Below are positions 12,263 through 25,122 of a stretch of 64,000 bases of DNA, in pieces. The first letter of the stretch is position 1. Each line of letters starts with the position of its first letter. The stretch is from Paragordius varius (lineage: Eukaryota; Nematomorpha), in the NCBI GenBank assembly GCA_964247055.1, contig OZ176050.1:3224001-3288000 (forward strand). Reading direction: 5' to 3'. The notes under the pieces are model-generated. The model saw only the letters and a program-made list of their open reading frames with translations, had not been told where the DNA came from and searched no databases. The translations under genes were made by a program, and so were the position numbers.

Positions 12263-12909
12263 AATCTATATATTTATAAAAATGGAAAATACTGGCTTCG
12301 TGATCTGGTACAGGAAAACCGGTAGACCCATTCAAATCCAAACTTCGAAAAAATATAATCATTAATGAATGCCCCGACAATAGCTTCGCCCTTTTTTTAA
12401 AATAGGCCCCCAGTTCGGGCTCACCCCGTGTGGAAAACGGTTTTTTTTGAAAACAGAAGTCCACAAAAATCGTGTCTTTGCAATTTTCTGGAGAACGTGT
12501 TGGTCCATTCTATTTCAAATTTTTGTTTACTTATTTTCGATTGCGCAGAACATAGTCGAGTCACTTTTTTGATTTAGGCCCTCTTTTTACCCGCTCCCCC
12601 CGTAAAATGCCATTTTTTCAAAAAACAAAGTCCACAAAAATAATTTTTTTATCTATTTTTTTGCCCTAGGTATAAGACTGTAAAAATTCGAGAAGGATTT
12701 TTCGTATTGCCTGTTAAAAGGCAAAAATTTTAGTCAAGCGTTTCTTTGATGATAGCTGCTGGGTAAGGAGCTACCCGCTAAAAACTGATTCCTAATGTAA
12801 CTTTTTGATCTGGTACCGGAAAACCGGTAGACCCATTTAAATCCAAACTTCGAAACCCCCCCACCGAAGGATATCCTCGGGCTGCGTAGCAGCACGAGAT
12901 TTACGCTAG
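12263..12909 (+). mobile_element. Short complete Helitron (about 647 bp)
   Basis: The 5' end is TCTATATATTTATAAAAATG after an A at 12262. The 3' end is CTAG at 12906-12909 followed by T. Seven bases inside the CTAG is a clean hairpin, CTCGGGCTGC-gta-GCAGCACGAG, nine of ten pairs matching. Both ends therefore fit a Helitron inserted between A and T. The body is one unit of the same satellite as in the larger copies. It is non-autonomous. Confidence 0.75.
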
Positions 12910-12910
12910 T

Positions 12911-12944
<34 letters not shown>

Positions 12945-12945
12945 A
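12910..12945. repeat. (TA)n microsatellite
   Basis: About 15 TA units directly abut the Helitron 3' end. AT-rich microsatellites are common Helitron landing sites. Confidence 0.8.
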
Positions 12946-13980
12946 GTAGAGCTTTGAGACAATTTTCCGAAAAACGTGTACTCCAATTAGTGTCGCCCCA
13001 CTATTTTGAACTAGCTCTTCAGTTAATCCCCTGCAAAATATGCCCCAAAAATCATGTATTTGAAAAAATAACTCAAAAAACATATATGCTCAATCCTATT
13101 CATTAAAATTTTTCCTTCTACGGATGCTAAGAACCGGCTTACGTTTAGTTAACCCCTGTATTTAACTGTTCTCCAAACATTTTTCATCAATCACCCAAGT
13201 TGTGCGACTATAACAAATCAATATAGGTTTTAGGTATTCCTAGTATAAATAAAGCAACGCTATTTTAAATTAGCCGCTGGGTAGGGCTCTGCCCTTTGTA
13301 GCGCTTTTATAATAGCCTGACTTTTAAGCTAACTTTTACCCAAGTAACTAGATGATATTATGATTCAATGAACGCAAAAAGGCAAAATTTTATGGCTCAA
13401 TCTGTAAAATAGATTAACAACACTTGAAGCTAATTTTTGGTCAATTCATAGGATCATAAAGAAACAATAATTATATAATTTATGATTAACCGCAAAATTT
13501 TATTAAGCGCTTCTTATGGTTACTTTGGACACATAATTCCAGGATATTCTTTGGAAAAAGATATAATGTAAGGAAAAGTAAATGGCAAGATAATAAGATA
13601 CCGTTTATAAACGAAATTTTATCATTTTCCAAAATGTCATTGCAATAAGAATCTTAAAAAGCCCACGACAGAACCGAATGGAGAAAGTTTTTCCATAAAA
13701 TCGCTAATAGTCGATAATTGACTACAAGCTTAACAACAACAATTCTATCCTATGTTAAATACGCCAATATAAATAACGTGACTTTGCAGCTAAATTTCGG
13801 ATAGTAAAAAACCATATCATTAAATCATTTTCCTGTTTAAGGGCAATATTTTAAGTCAATGTCCTATTTATGTTGACCCCTAGGTCCCGGCCTCTGTTTT
13901 AAACGCTACAGCATGTAAACAAATTTTGAAGTTAATAGATATATGTAAAACCATGAAACATTAGTAACATTTTAGGTTTA
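12946..13980. repeat. Old decayed array related to the Helitron satellite
   Basis: Blocks such as GAGACAATTTTCCG, GCTGGGTAGGGCT and GGTATTCC recur at intervals, as in the better arrays at 3481 and 10742, but with heavy decay. No element ends can be placed. Confidence 0.4.
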
Positions 13981-14245
13981 AATCTAGTAATATGTATAAA
14001 TACTTTTTAAGATATTAATAATAATTTTTATTTATATTCCATTACCTTTGTGGTGATTTTCTACCATTGTTCAAAAATAAATATTTGAAATATATAATTA
14101 TTGAAACAGGTCTGAAATAGTCGTATAGACACATAAAAAAATTATTTTTTTAAAAAATGGGACATATTCCTCATTATTTATCTGTTACAAAATGAGGAAC
14201 GATAATGAAGTCACAGATACTTTGATAAAATATATTGTTATACTT

Positions 14246-14508
14246 AAGCAATAACTGAAATATACGGATAAAACGTAAAAATATAAAGACTATTTTTAAA
14301 AAAACTGTTGTACTTTTTTAAACCTATTTTATAATAACTAATTCTTTAAAATTGAGTATAAATAGAGATGCATATTAGTAACACAAATATGTTTCTTATA
14401 ATGGAATTAAAGTTAATCTAAGAAAAAGTAACGTGTAAAAAAGTATGGTTGTTCTTTCAAAAAAATATTATTTTTACGTTTTGTCCGTATAATTTTAATT
14501 TTTACCGT
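14246..14508. mobile_element. Small MITE of about 260 bp
   Basis: The left arm (about 14251-14310) and right arm (about 14440-14504) are inverted copies centred on CGTTTTGTCCGTATAATTT. A third, single arm with the same block lies at about 14770-14840. It has no coding capacity and no assigned superfamily. Confidence 0.45.
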
Positions 14509-14849
14509 AAATGGCATATATTTTTTATATTATCCTTGCTATATTTTGGTTAAATGGCATTAGCATATCATTTATAATTTGGTTTTTAAATGTTTACAAT
14601 GTCATTGCATCTATTGAATAACTTTAACGCCTTACTTTGGTGTTGTAATGTGCGATGAATACACGATTATTTTTCAAACGTTAATTTTTCCTCTATAAGT
14701 ATATTATTACGATGGTAAAATATCAAATTGATTATTTAGTGATAGAGAGTTTAAAAAATTTAAGATTCAATATGGTTGTTTTTTAGCAAAAATATTTGTC
14801 TCTATATTCGTTTTGTCCGTATAATTTCAATTTTTACTGTTTTTTTGTT

Positions 14850-15357
14850 TTAACGTTTGTTTTAATACCGTTTTCCGATCGGAAACCACAAAGCTAGCAG
14901 AAAACTATATTAAAACCGTAAAAAATATTAAAAATAATGAACAGGGTTCAAAAAACATTTTAACTACCATTTGTTAAATCTTATGATATAGAATTTGATT
15001 ATTTTTTTTATAATATTTATATTAATGTTGTTCAGCAATGAAATATACATTTGTAAAGCATCTTAACCACCGAAAATGTAAAATAATTTTTAACATTTTT
15101 TATCTAAAACATAATATTTTTAAATAATAAATTGAATTAGCAATAATTCACTTTGATACATTTTCCAGAGTTAATATTAAAGTTTAAAAAACATTTATTA
15201 AAAAAATACGCCACCCAAATTTTCATTCTCCATTGCATTATAATTTTAAACTCATCTTAGACACACAATCATAAATGAATCAGTCTTTCACCGGCTATGA
15301 AAATGATAAAAGCAAAAAACATATATTAGGGCAAAATTATAACTGAGAAAAGTGTTG
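14850..15357. other. 3' flank of WARS1, nothing recognised
   Basis: AT-rich sequence between the MITE fragment and the WARS1 stop codon. Confidence 0.4.
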
Positions 15358-18300
15358 TTAAAATTTAAGTTTTCGAGGCGTAAAATATTGTTTAATCATT
15401 TCGTCTGTAATTAAAGCGCGTCTTGATTGATGTTCAGTCACTAACCTTTGAACAACAGTTATAAGCTCTTGTTTAATTTCTCCACTCAGCATACGACCCG
15501 AACTGTAATCCTATATAATAATGTAAGAAAACAGATTAGCTATATAAATTAAAGATTATACATTTACGATATCAAAAATGACCCATAACAATTTTGAGAC
15601 GTATAAACAAGGTTGCAAACTACTCAGGCCTATTAAGCACGTTATTTAACCATAATACAACCCTAATTTGAATTACTTTACATGTATTTTCAAAATGAAA
15701 AATATGAAAATTATTTATTTGTATATATTAAAATTAATAATTAATTATTTTTTTACGAAAAATGTCATTTTTTTATATAAAAAGTCACGCTGCAAATTAA
15801 TAAATTAATCTTGCAATCATTGCAAATTTTTCTTATATAGTTTTTTAATTTCAGACATTAAAAATTAAAAGAAATCAGAAAAATACAAATAATATTTTTT
15901 TTAAATTTTATAATAATACCAATCGGATTTGTTCCAATTTTTCATCGTCTTCCAATAGGAAGCGTAAATATTGATAAGGAATATCTATGGAACAATCCCC
16001 ACCCAGTGTCCTGTGCTCCTCTATCGTGTCTTTGCCACCAGAAAATGCATATTTGTTAATCTGATTATAACAATTCAAATAAAAAAAAATATTATATAAA
16101 AAAACTGTAAACTTTTTTAAAACAAATGCTGATAGAAACATCCATGAAAAAAGTTTTATTAAATGTAGAGTGAAATATAATATTATTAAAATAAAACCCA
16201 AAAAAGACAAACATCTTCTTACATGTCGATATCTTATATTGACCAAATGCATAGGTCATGTTAAATAATTAAGGTAATATGGTGCTCCTTCGAAAAAATA
16301 TTTTCTCGTTAAAATTTTACTCTATCAATCATATAATTTAATGGATATTAACCTTTTTCTTAATTTGATTGGGCGTGTCAGTTAGGTAGATAGATGTGTT
16401 TTCATCACTAGCACTCATTTTAGTTTGCGCTCCTTGAAGTGATGGGATAAATGATGAATATATCATGCATGGTTTAGCAAAACCCAATCGAGGTGCCACA
16501 TCACGGGTCATACGGAAATAGGGATCCTATTTTTGTGTAAAATAGTTTTAGTTACTCAACAGAGCCAAGAAATGTAAGAGTTAAATTGAATACATTGCTA
16601 AAAAAGTGTTTTTTGTTCAAAATGCTTGAAAATTAAAAATTATTTTTAACAGAATCTCTAGTCGCATTATACATATTGTGCGTTTCGATCCCGATTTTTG
16701 TTATCATAATTTATAATTATATTTTTTCAAATTTGTTGCAATTATATCGTATTATTATTTTGCTTTTGTTTTAGTTAATCCATAGAAAAAGATACTCCAT
16801 GTATCGAAAATGTTGGATAGTTTAATTTAATAAATTTTACGAGAATTCAAATTATTTATTTAACTTGGATATAACTTTAATTTTTCTAAGAAATTTTTAT
16901 TATTATTATTTTTGTTATGAAAATATATTGAGAATTGGTTTTATTCCTTGTCGCAGATAGCGCATGAATATTTGGGGCGCTGTGAGATCTCTTAAAACAA
17001 TATCATCCGCAAAGATTAACTCCTAGGGCGGTTCGGTAAATATGTTTTCTGTAATACAGTCTAATATCATAATAAAGAGTAATGGACTAGATACAGACCC
17101 TTATAGGCCAGTGTTTGTTTGAAAAGATTCCGTGTCTCCTATTTAAGTGCGTACTATTGTGGTTGTATTTTCATAGAGAAGTAGTATTATTTCTTTTAAA
17201 TATTCATCAATGTTATTTTGTCTTAGGCCTATTTGATTGTTTCTCTGGGGATATTATCAAAAGCTTTTTCCATGTCTATAAAGATAGTTTTAGATTTTTT
17301 GAAAGGTATTTTTATTGTAGTTGTTTGAGGATGAATATGGCATCTGTAGTGCTATGTTCTTTACGAAATGCGAACTGATTATTGGTTATTGTAATGGTTT
17401 GCCTAAGCCGGTTGTTATTTATGCTTTAAAGTATTTTGAAAGTGTGTTCTAGAAGTTTTAAGGTGCGGTATAAGCAGACGAGAAAGTTTCTCTTATTTGT
17501 GTATATAGAGTTTGTTATACTTTTAATTATGCACGGCCCAAATATCCATGCGCTATCTGCGACAAGGAAGTTAAAACCAATTCAATAAAATGCAACAAAT
17601 GCAAATTCTGGGTTCACAAACAATACTCTAAAATTACCGGCAAACTAAACGAACAAATAAACTTCAAATGTAACAACTGTAAAAACAATAATCCAACTCA
17701 AACACGCTCGACATATATGACAATCGACGAAAACTCAATAGAAAAAGTAGACCTGTTTACATACCTAGAAGACGTCATAGACTCTAAAGGCCATATAACT
17801 GGAGCTATAAGGAAACGAATTTAACAAGCGTGACGTAAAGTTAACACTCTAAAATTTGTCCTTAAAAATAAAAATGTATCTAACAATATTAATGACTAAT
17901 ATACAAAGCAGGAGTCAGACAAGCTCTTACTTACACCGCTGAAACATGGCCCCTAAATAAAACAAATCTTGACAAAATGATAAATACGGGAAACAAAACA
18001 GCTAAAGTTTGTTGTTTTGACAACAATATTCCTCCTAAACAAAATAACACAGTAGAAAGATTATACAGAGAAGCAGATTCAAATACTTGGGTAACAATGA
18101 AAGAAGACAAACCGACCATCCACTCCAAACCATTAAGCACATAACAATCCTTTGGAAACAACCGCAAAGGGCGCCCAACACATTCCTAGAACGACAACAT
18201 AAAAAATGACATAAAAATACTAAACCTCGACATTACCAAATGTCTAGATAAGGATCTTTGGAATACGATTGTAAATGGCAACCTTCAAAAATGAAGATAA

Positions 18301-20666
18301 AAAGCCATAAAGTAAGTAAGTATCAAGCTAAGAAAAGATTTTGATATAAATAAAATAGCAAAAATTTAACAAAAATGATAAATAAGCAGTTTAAGAATAC
18401 TTGATCAATTGCACATGGAATAAGGCATGGGATTTTAGAATGGTCAAATGATGTGGTGGAATTTTCAGAATTACTGGTCCCATTAGCATGTGATTCCTGA
18501 ATCCTAAAACATTAAATTTTATTTCATAATATTTTAGGACATTTAAATATATTTTTAATAAAATATGACTCAAACTAGTGAAATACATAATGAAATTAGT
18601 AAAAAGCTAAAAAATTATAATTATAAAATTTTTATTTTAAATTAATTATATTGCTTACATTGAGTTTTTGAAAGTTTTAAAAATTAATTTTGTTTGATTA
18701 GATCCATTTATTGAAGCTAGGTGTTTCAGATAATTTTAAGCATTTCCAACAAAAAAGAACTATCTTAATTAAAATTTATTATTTTTGTAAGTTGATTTTT
18801 TAGTTTTAAATTTTATCTTTTCTAATACTTATTTTGTAGATTAGATATTTGTTGATGTAGTTTTTCAAATAATCAACTTTTCCGAAAACGAATATACTTA
18901 AGCTAAGTTGTGTAATTAGGCTGGCTACTTCAGATGTTTTATACAATTTTTACATATTTTTCTTGTGCAAAAAAAGACTAAATTTATAAAATACTTTTTA
19001 TGTTGATTGGATTGCCCATTTTTTTGAGTTTTTTTGGATGTTTTAGTTGATAAAGTCGCGCCAGCTGGTAGTTTTGAAAAAGAGTTAACTGGTCCATAAA
19101 TGTGAGGAAATGAGGTCGGAAAACAGGGGGCGGCTTCGACCGCAGGGAATTGAATTTTCCCAATACAATCAGATTCGGTTAACCCAAATATGGATTTGAT
19201 TTGATTGAAATTTACCATTTTTTGAATGCGGAGTATGTTTGCATAAAACTCGCGACATTGGCTAAAAATCATAAAATTAAGGTTTGACCAGTCAACAAAT
19301 AATAAACGGTCTAGCTTATAGATGGAGTCATTTATGTACATGACCAGTCAAATAATACCGCAATAAAAAAGTAATAAACGAAATTATAAAATAGCTTATA
19401 ATAGTGTATGCAATATTATAAAATAACAAATAAACAAGTGATAAAATTAAATATAAGGTTTTTTTGTATCATTTTATTGCATTTAAATCAGGCACCCAAT
19501 AACATATGTTTACAAAATGGTTTCTTTATAATTAGTCATAATCAGGGCATAGATGCATTTATTACCTGTAACACTTGACGCTTGATATGATCAAATTGAA
19601 TAACACAAATAATCAATTGAAGTAAAATATTTGGATATATATTAGTTTTAGACATATACGAGTAATTAAGTCATTTTTAAATAAATATATGGCATTTGAG
19701 CCAAATTTATATGCAAAATTACCGAAATTGAATAATTTATATAACATAAAAACTAATGAAATAACATAGAAACTATGACTTTACCTAACATAATCTAAAG
19801 TGGTGAATATAAAAGTCTTTTCAATATCAAATCCGCAAGCTATGATATCTTTGGCATTTTCATAAGCTAATGCATTTGTCTCTTCCAGGCTCAGGTCTTT
19901 CCAAAAGAATTTTTCATCATCCGTCATTTGAATGACCATTGGAACGTTAAATATATCCTGTAACCATCTATTTACATCATTAAAAAACACTGTTTAAGGC
20001 AAAGATTATGTTGCTCTATTCAGAGTCAATATTTATTCAATTAATAGTAACATTATGCAATTTAAATCAAGCAACAAAAAAGAGTATGAAAAAATTTCAC
20101 TTTCATAAAAATAATGTTTCAAGCTTTTAAATGGAACAATTTGATGGTATTGAAGCGAATACTTTCATCTGTTTAATGCCATTCATAGGCCAATATAATA
20201 TTTTTTAAATTTAGGATATAATTATATTAAATCTAGAAATACTTTGTGAAAATAAATGGAATCAAGTGTCCTAAATGCATAGCCTCAGAACTTGGACCAC
20301 GCCCAGTATAAAGAAAAAATGGTTGTTTTTTAGCATATGCATCCAGGATAACATCAAAATCCCTAAAAATATAAAATAAAAACTAACCTGTGTGCAAAAA
20401 ACATGCCTCGACTCAGTAAATGATGTGCTTTCCGCCCGGTTATAGTCTCAAATTTTTTAATTAAATCATCGTTCATTTTTGAACAACCAAATTTAGCTAA
20501 AAAATTAACAGAAAAAAATACCAATTAATTTATCGTAATCAACACCAGTGGCCCTAGTAGAGGAAACGGTCCAAGGGTCGACCACATCTATTTCTTCCTC
20601 TATTATTTCAATGCACGTTTCACCGTTCAATTTCATCACTTCGATTGCGGCTGATGCGTCCAACAT
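15358..20666 (-). CDS. WARS1: Cytosolic tryptophanyl-tRNA synthetase
   Basis: This enzyme charges tRNA-Trp in the cytosol. Nine exons: 20522-20666, 20388-20496, 20243-20362, 19785-19967, 18995-19261, 18401-18503, 16353-16526, 15920-16060 and 15358-15510. They join in phase to 464 residues ending at TAA. Class I marks are MHLGH (the HIGH site, near residue 116) and KMSAS (345-349). Family blocks include [74 protein letters not shown] and [11 protein letters not shown]. There is no N-terminal WHEP domain in this model. Introns 1 and 2 are 25 nt each (20497-20521 and 20363-20387). An extra Ser/Asn/Lys-rich stretch of about 50 residues (243-297) precedes [10 protein letters not shown]. Intron 6 carries a LINE copy. 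Confidence 0.92.
16925..18325 (+). mobile_element. RTE-like LINE fragment with 5' inversion, in WARS1 intron 6
   Basis: The minus-strand half (17540 down to about 16925) encodes reverse transcriptase pieces, TDAIFIL, a [12 protein letters not shown] block and LIFADDIV, the catalytic FADD. The plus-strand half (about 17530-18325) encodes a CxxC..CxxC zinc-finger-like segment (CAICDKEV..) and the downstream [10 protein letters not shown] region. It ends in AAAGCCATAAAG plus TAAG repeats, the same 3' end as the element at 30970. About 50 bp around the junction occur in both halves in opposite orientation. This layout is the known product of twin priming during LINE insertion. It contains stops and frameshifts. 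Confidence 0.7.
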
Positions 20667-20717
20667 TTTTGGTAAAATTCGGCTGTTTAAATTTCTTAAG
20701 CTAATAAAATTTACTCT
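20667..20717. promoter_or_regulatory. 51-bp space between divergent WARS1 and UBXN1-like start codons
   Basis: The two start codons face away from each other 51 bp apart, so leaders and promoter must overlap coding or intron sequence, or leaders are added by trans-splicing. AG dinucleotides after T-rich tracts occur on both strands and could serve as leader acceptors. I see no TATA box I would defend. Confidence 0.5.
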
Positions 20718-23700
20718 ATGTCTGATGAAACTACCACCAAAAATCTTTTGCTTGAAATGGGATTCCCATTGCAAAATATGTATCATAAATTTTATAATAT
20801 ATTTTTTAGTGTTCAGGCTATGCTTAGTACAGGAACTCATGATATTGAACAATTAGTTTCATGGTAATATTACCTATTAAATGATGTGTACCGCCGTAAA
20901 ATACAGTTAAATTAAATGATACTATATTAATCTAATTATTGTCATTTGTATCAAGTTTTATCAAGGAAATTATTACATTTAAATAAGATTAAAATACAAA
21001 AATGAATAAAAATCTGTGAAATTTAGTTTTCCATTATTTTATGTATTGTTTCCATTAATCAACTAAGTCTTTTAAGGATATGATGTAAATATTAATACAC
21101 TTTTGTTTTACTTTATTTTACGGCGCTTTATGTAATTTTTATTACCCAACAGTCGTCGTTACCACTCAATAATATAATTTATGTTTTCATAGGATTGAAG
21201 AACACGGAGAATCGTTAAATTCAAATACAGATAATAATCAAACGCCTGCTGAAAAATCTATGAAATGCAAAGAGTATATTATATTTATTTCATAAGATAT
21301 TTTGCTGGTGTTAAAATTTATCTTGAAATATATACTTAAACTCCGTTTATTAATATGTTTTACAAATAACAGACTCCATTATATTATTTAACTGGAAAGT
21401 AGATTTTAATGTTTTTCCTGATGCTATGTTAATTTTTAATGAAAATAATTACCGTTGCTTATTTTATTATGAATTTTTTTTACATTTCTCCTTTACATTT
21501 TATATTAAGGTTATAAAGTTATTCCATAATCACCTCTTCTTTAAAGTCAAAATTGGCTCAACTTTATAAACTATTTTTAATATTTGTAATTTTTTAAAAA
21601 AAAAAATTATACGATTTGTTTTATAAAGAAAGTTATTCTGAAAGGTTCTACTATACATATTGTACATGTAATGAATATACCAATTATATGTCACATTTTT
21701 AGATGTGGGAAGCTATTTGCCAATGAAGAGTTTGCTGCAATCCACGCTTCAAAATCCGGCCATGCCGATTTCGAAGATTCAACGGAAACGATAAAACCTT
21801 TGACTGAGGAAGAAAAGGCCCGAAAAGTTGAAGAGTATGCGCTTTTTTTTAATTTTAAAAAATAAGTTTATGGACATTAAAATTGAAATTTATACCATGG
21901 TCTTTCAAATATTTGGTATGAAAATAATATAAAATTTATTTTATGATAATTGTTTAATCAAAAATTTACCTAACCAAAACGAAATATAATTTCAATATGA
22001 TTATTATATCGTCTTGATTCAAGGATTAAGATACAAATCCCATTTAATGATCATATTAAATCATCGTATAACGTTAATTTGAGGCGAGGTTCTTACTTTT
22101 TAAACATCTCCCCTTATGAAAAAACGTGACATAATTTTTTGACAGAAAATCTTAAAAACTGGCTAATGTAAGTTCCCCAGAGGTGATTCAGTCAACACAA
22201 TGCAAAATTAGTAACACTTTGTTGGCCACTATATTAAAATGGTGTATGAAACCAAAAAATATTTTCTGATGTCCTTTTTTTCTATTCCGCTGTCATTTTA
22301 GGTTACAAAAAACGATTGAACGTAAACGTGAAGAAAAGGCCAAAGCTGAAGAGAAGGAAGCTATCGAGCGGGAGAAATTGCGCATAAAACAGGGAAAAGA
22401 ATTTCTAAGCATTAAAGAAAAGTTCAAAATTATTTTATATTTTTTGTTTTTAGATACTTTCGATTTTGTTGACTACTGTATTAATTGATAACAATTTATT
22501 GCCTAAATATATAGTATTTTGCATAAAAGATTCGTCACCATCGTGAATATTTTGATTTAAAAAATTACTATTATAAAATTGCCTTATTCTTTAAAAATTA
22601 GTTTTTGTAAAACTTTTATCAATGCGAATTTAAAATAATAAGATGTTGAAAATTCATTGTTATAAGAGTTTTACCTAATCTATTATACAATATTAGAATG
22701 CGCCAACAAGAAATGCTGAAGATTGCAGAAGAACGTAAACGCGAAAAAATGGAGGAAAAACTTGCAAGGTTTTTTTAAATCTAAAACTTTTTTAATTATT
22801 AAGGACTTTTTATAAAATATATATATATTTACTAGACAAAGAATAAAGGAACAAATCGAACGTGATAAATTGGATCGTATGAAAAAGGTTTGATTTTTCC
22901 TTTTTATTTCCGGTAGATATAATAAAGACAAAAAGTAAAAAAAATAAAAAAAATCCATTATATTTTAATTATGTTTGATTTTTTTGACAAATAATCTCTA
23001 TGATTACAATTATGAAATATATAAAATTCATTTTTATCCCTTATTTTGCAACCCAAAACAATAGGTTACATTATAATCAATGTACAAAAATTACAATTTT
23101 TCTTTATATTCAATATATTTCTTTTCTGGTTTTTTATTTCGTTTTAATCATTTTTTTTGTTGTAATCTTGACTTTACTGTTGGTTTTTATATATAAGTTT
23201 GATTTTAATATAGTTTACATATTCGGAATCTGACCACGCCAATCTTAAGGATTCAATAAAATTACCTGCTGGCCATCATACTGAACACACTCAAAATGGT
23301 GGAAGTTCTACTATTACATCGAAATCGAGCCATCACAATGCAGATTTCACGCAAAATTCCAACAATGCAGTATCAGAAAATTCTGCTAAAACCTATGATA
23401 AATGTGATCTTCAAGTAATTCTTTGGCTTTGAAATATTGCTATTCCATAAATTTTTTTCGGTTTTTAATCCAAGTTGTTTTATATAAACAAATATGTGGT
23501 AATAATGCTTAATTTTGCAAAAACGTTCATATATTTAACAATTCAATTTTTCTGCTTTGTGATGGATTATTGTTAGTACTAAATAATAGTTATCAGATTT
23601 TAGGACAGGTATTACACTTAATTTGAAGGTAAAAACATCTATAGATTAATATACTACCATCATCTATGAATCACTTTGCTTTTTTTTGAAAATGGGTTTA

Positions 23701-25122
23701 GTTTTTTCAAATTATATATACTATTTACAACCCAAATTTACCCTTGAACAATACAAATTTAACCTAAAATAAACTATGTGTATTAAAAATTACCTATAAA
23801 TTTTTGAAAAATTAATATATACATAATACTGAAAAAATAATACCTATGCCATATAAAAATAATTCATATTAATGATAAATTATATATGCCCGAAAACACA
23901 TAATTTATTTATTTGAGTTGTTTGGGGGTGAATTTGAATTGCTCAAGTGTTTGAAATGTAAATAATATATATATATATATGTATAATATGCATATTACTG
24001 TTGGATTCCCATTATTATTGGTCAATTAATAATTCAGTAGGGTATGATATAAAACTTTTGTCCATAATGAATAAAATTTAATGTTGTAAAATGGGAAAAA
24101 TCGTAATTTAAACCATATTTGTTGTTTTTTATCCTTACTCTACTGTATTGCCGATTGGCCATAAATAATGTGAATTGACCAACATCATTGTGCATACTAT
24201 ATATATATATATACCCTTGAACAATTCAAATTCACCCTCGAACAATTCAAATTCACCCTCGAACAATTCAAATTCCTTTGAACAATTCAAATTCACCCTC
24301 GAACAATTCAAATTCCTTTGAACAATTCAAATTCACCCTCAAATAAAACATATGTTTTTTAAGATTAAAAAATACCTGTATTTTATATATTTTTTAAAAA
24401 TAAAAATTTTGTTTAAAATTAAAATAATACTGAAAAAATAATAAACTATACCATAAACATATATTTCATATTAATAATGAGTTATATTAGTTCGAAAACA
24501 TCTAATTTATTTTTAGCTTGAAGAATTGTTCAAAGGTGAGTTCGAATTGTTCAAGGGTGAATTTGAATTGTTGGAGGGTGAATTTGAACTGTAAATGGAA
24601 TATTTATAATAAGCTTAGTCAATATATAATTTAAACACAATTGAATTTGCTAACACTCCTTAGATCCGTCTTATGGATGGGACTGTGTTAAAACACACCT
24701 TTGGTGCCAATGAACAATTGGCTGCAGTTAAGCTTTACATTGCTATGAATTCTCCTTCCCCTCCATCTTTATTATCTAATTCGATGGGTGATGAGACCCG
24801 AGTCCACAATCTTGATTTTGGGGTTTCTTCCTCTGATTTCGCATCTAAATCTGATTTGAACCAATTTACGCTCATGACATCGTTCCCTAAAAAAGTTTTT
24901 AGCGACGATGATATGTTGAAACCACTAACGGAATTGGGTAGGTTTTGTTTTTTTTGGGCAACTGCTAATTTTTTATTCGGCGTTTTTTGGTAATTTGTTA
25001 TATACCATATTTAAATTTTTAGTAGCTATTATTGGATTATACTCTAAAAGTTAATTTGTTTTATATTTTTAGGTTTGGTGCCTAAAGCAGTTGTTACAGT
25101 TGTTAGACGTAGAGTAGCTTGA
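20718..25122 (+). CDS. UBXN1: UBX domain protein 1-like adaptor of p97/VCP
   Basis: It links ubiquitylated clients to p97/VCP. Ten exons: 20718-20779, 20810-20863, 21193-21273, 21703-21834, 22302-22421, 22697-22768, 22836-22887, 23214-23414, 24664-24937 and 25073-25122, in phase, 365 residues. Order: UBA domain (LLEMGFP at the start), a CKECGKLF..H..H C2H2 finger near 64-86 as in invertebrate UBXN1, a Lys/Glu/Arg-rich coiled coil (about 85-190), a polar His/Ser/Asn linker, and a C-terminal UBX domain (about 253-362). The p97-binding loop reads TSFPKKVF, with Lys for the usual Arg of FPR. Intron 1 is only 30 nt (20780-20809) and has no in-frame stop, so a retained form would still be open but would split the UBA helix. 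Intron 8 holds two MITEs. Confidence 0.88.
23721..23962. mobile_element. MITE of the 21-mer family, copy a
   Basis: The left end carries TTACCCTTGAACAATACAAA and the right end carries GGGTGAATTTGAATTG, inverted relative to each other. The centre (AATACTGAAAAAATAATA, then ATTCATATTAATGA) matches copies at 24211, 38525 and 45841. It lies in intron 8 of the UBXN1-like gene. Confidence 0.55.
24211..24598. mobile_element. MITE of the 21-mer family, copy b, with expanded end repeats
   Basis: The left end is a run of about six units of GAACAATTCAAATTCACCCTC, some ending CCTTT instead. The right end has three units of the reverse complement. The centre matches the other copies. End growth by unit amplification distinguishes this copy from copy a, about 490 bp upstream in the same intron. 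Confidence 0.6.

Noticed and set aside
18925-19341. 138-residue minus-strand frame as a separate gene
   Set aside because: Its middle is WARS1 exon 5. The N-terminal part is intron read-through and the C-terminal part follows the exon 5 donor.
24211-24350. Regular 21-bp repeats as a CRISPR-like array
   Set aside because: Units abut without spacers and the inverted units lie at the other end of a MITE; the host is an animal.
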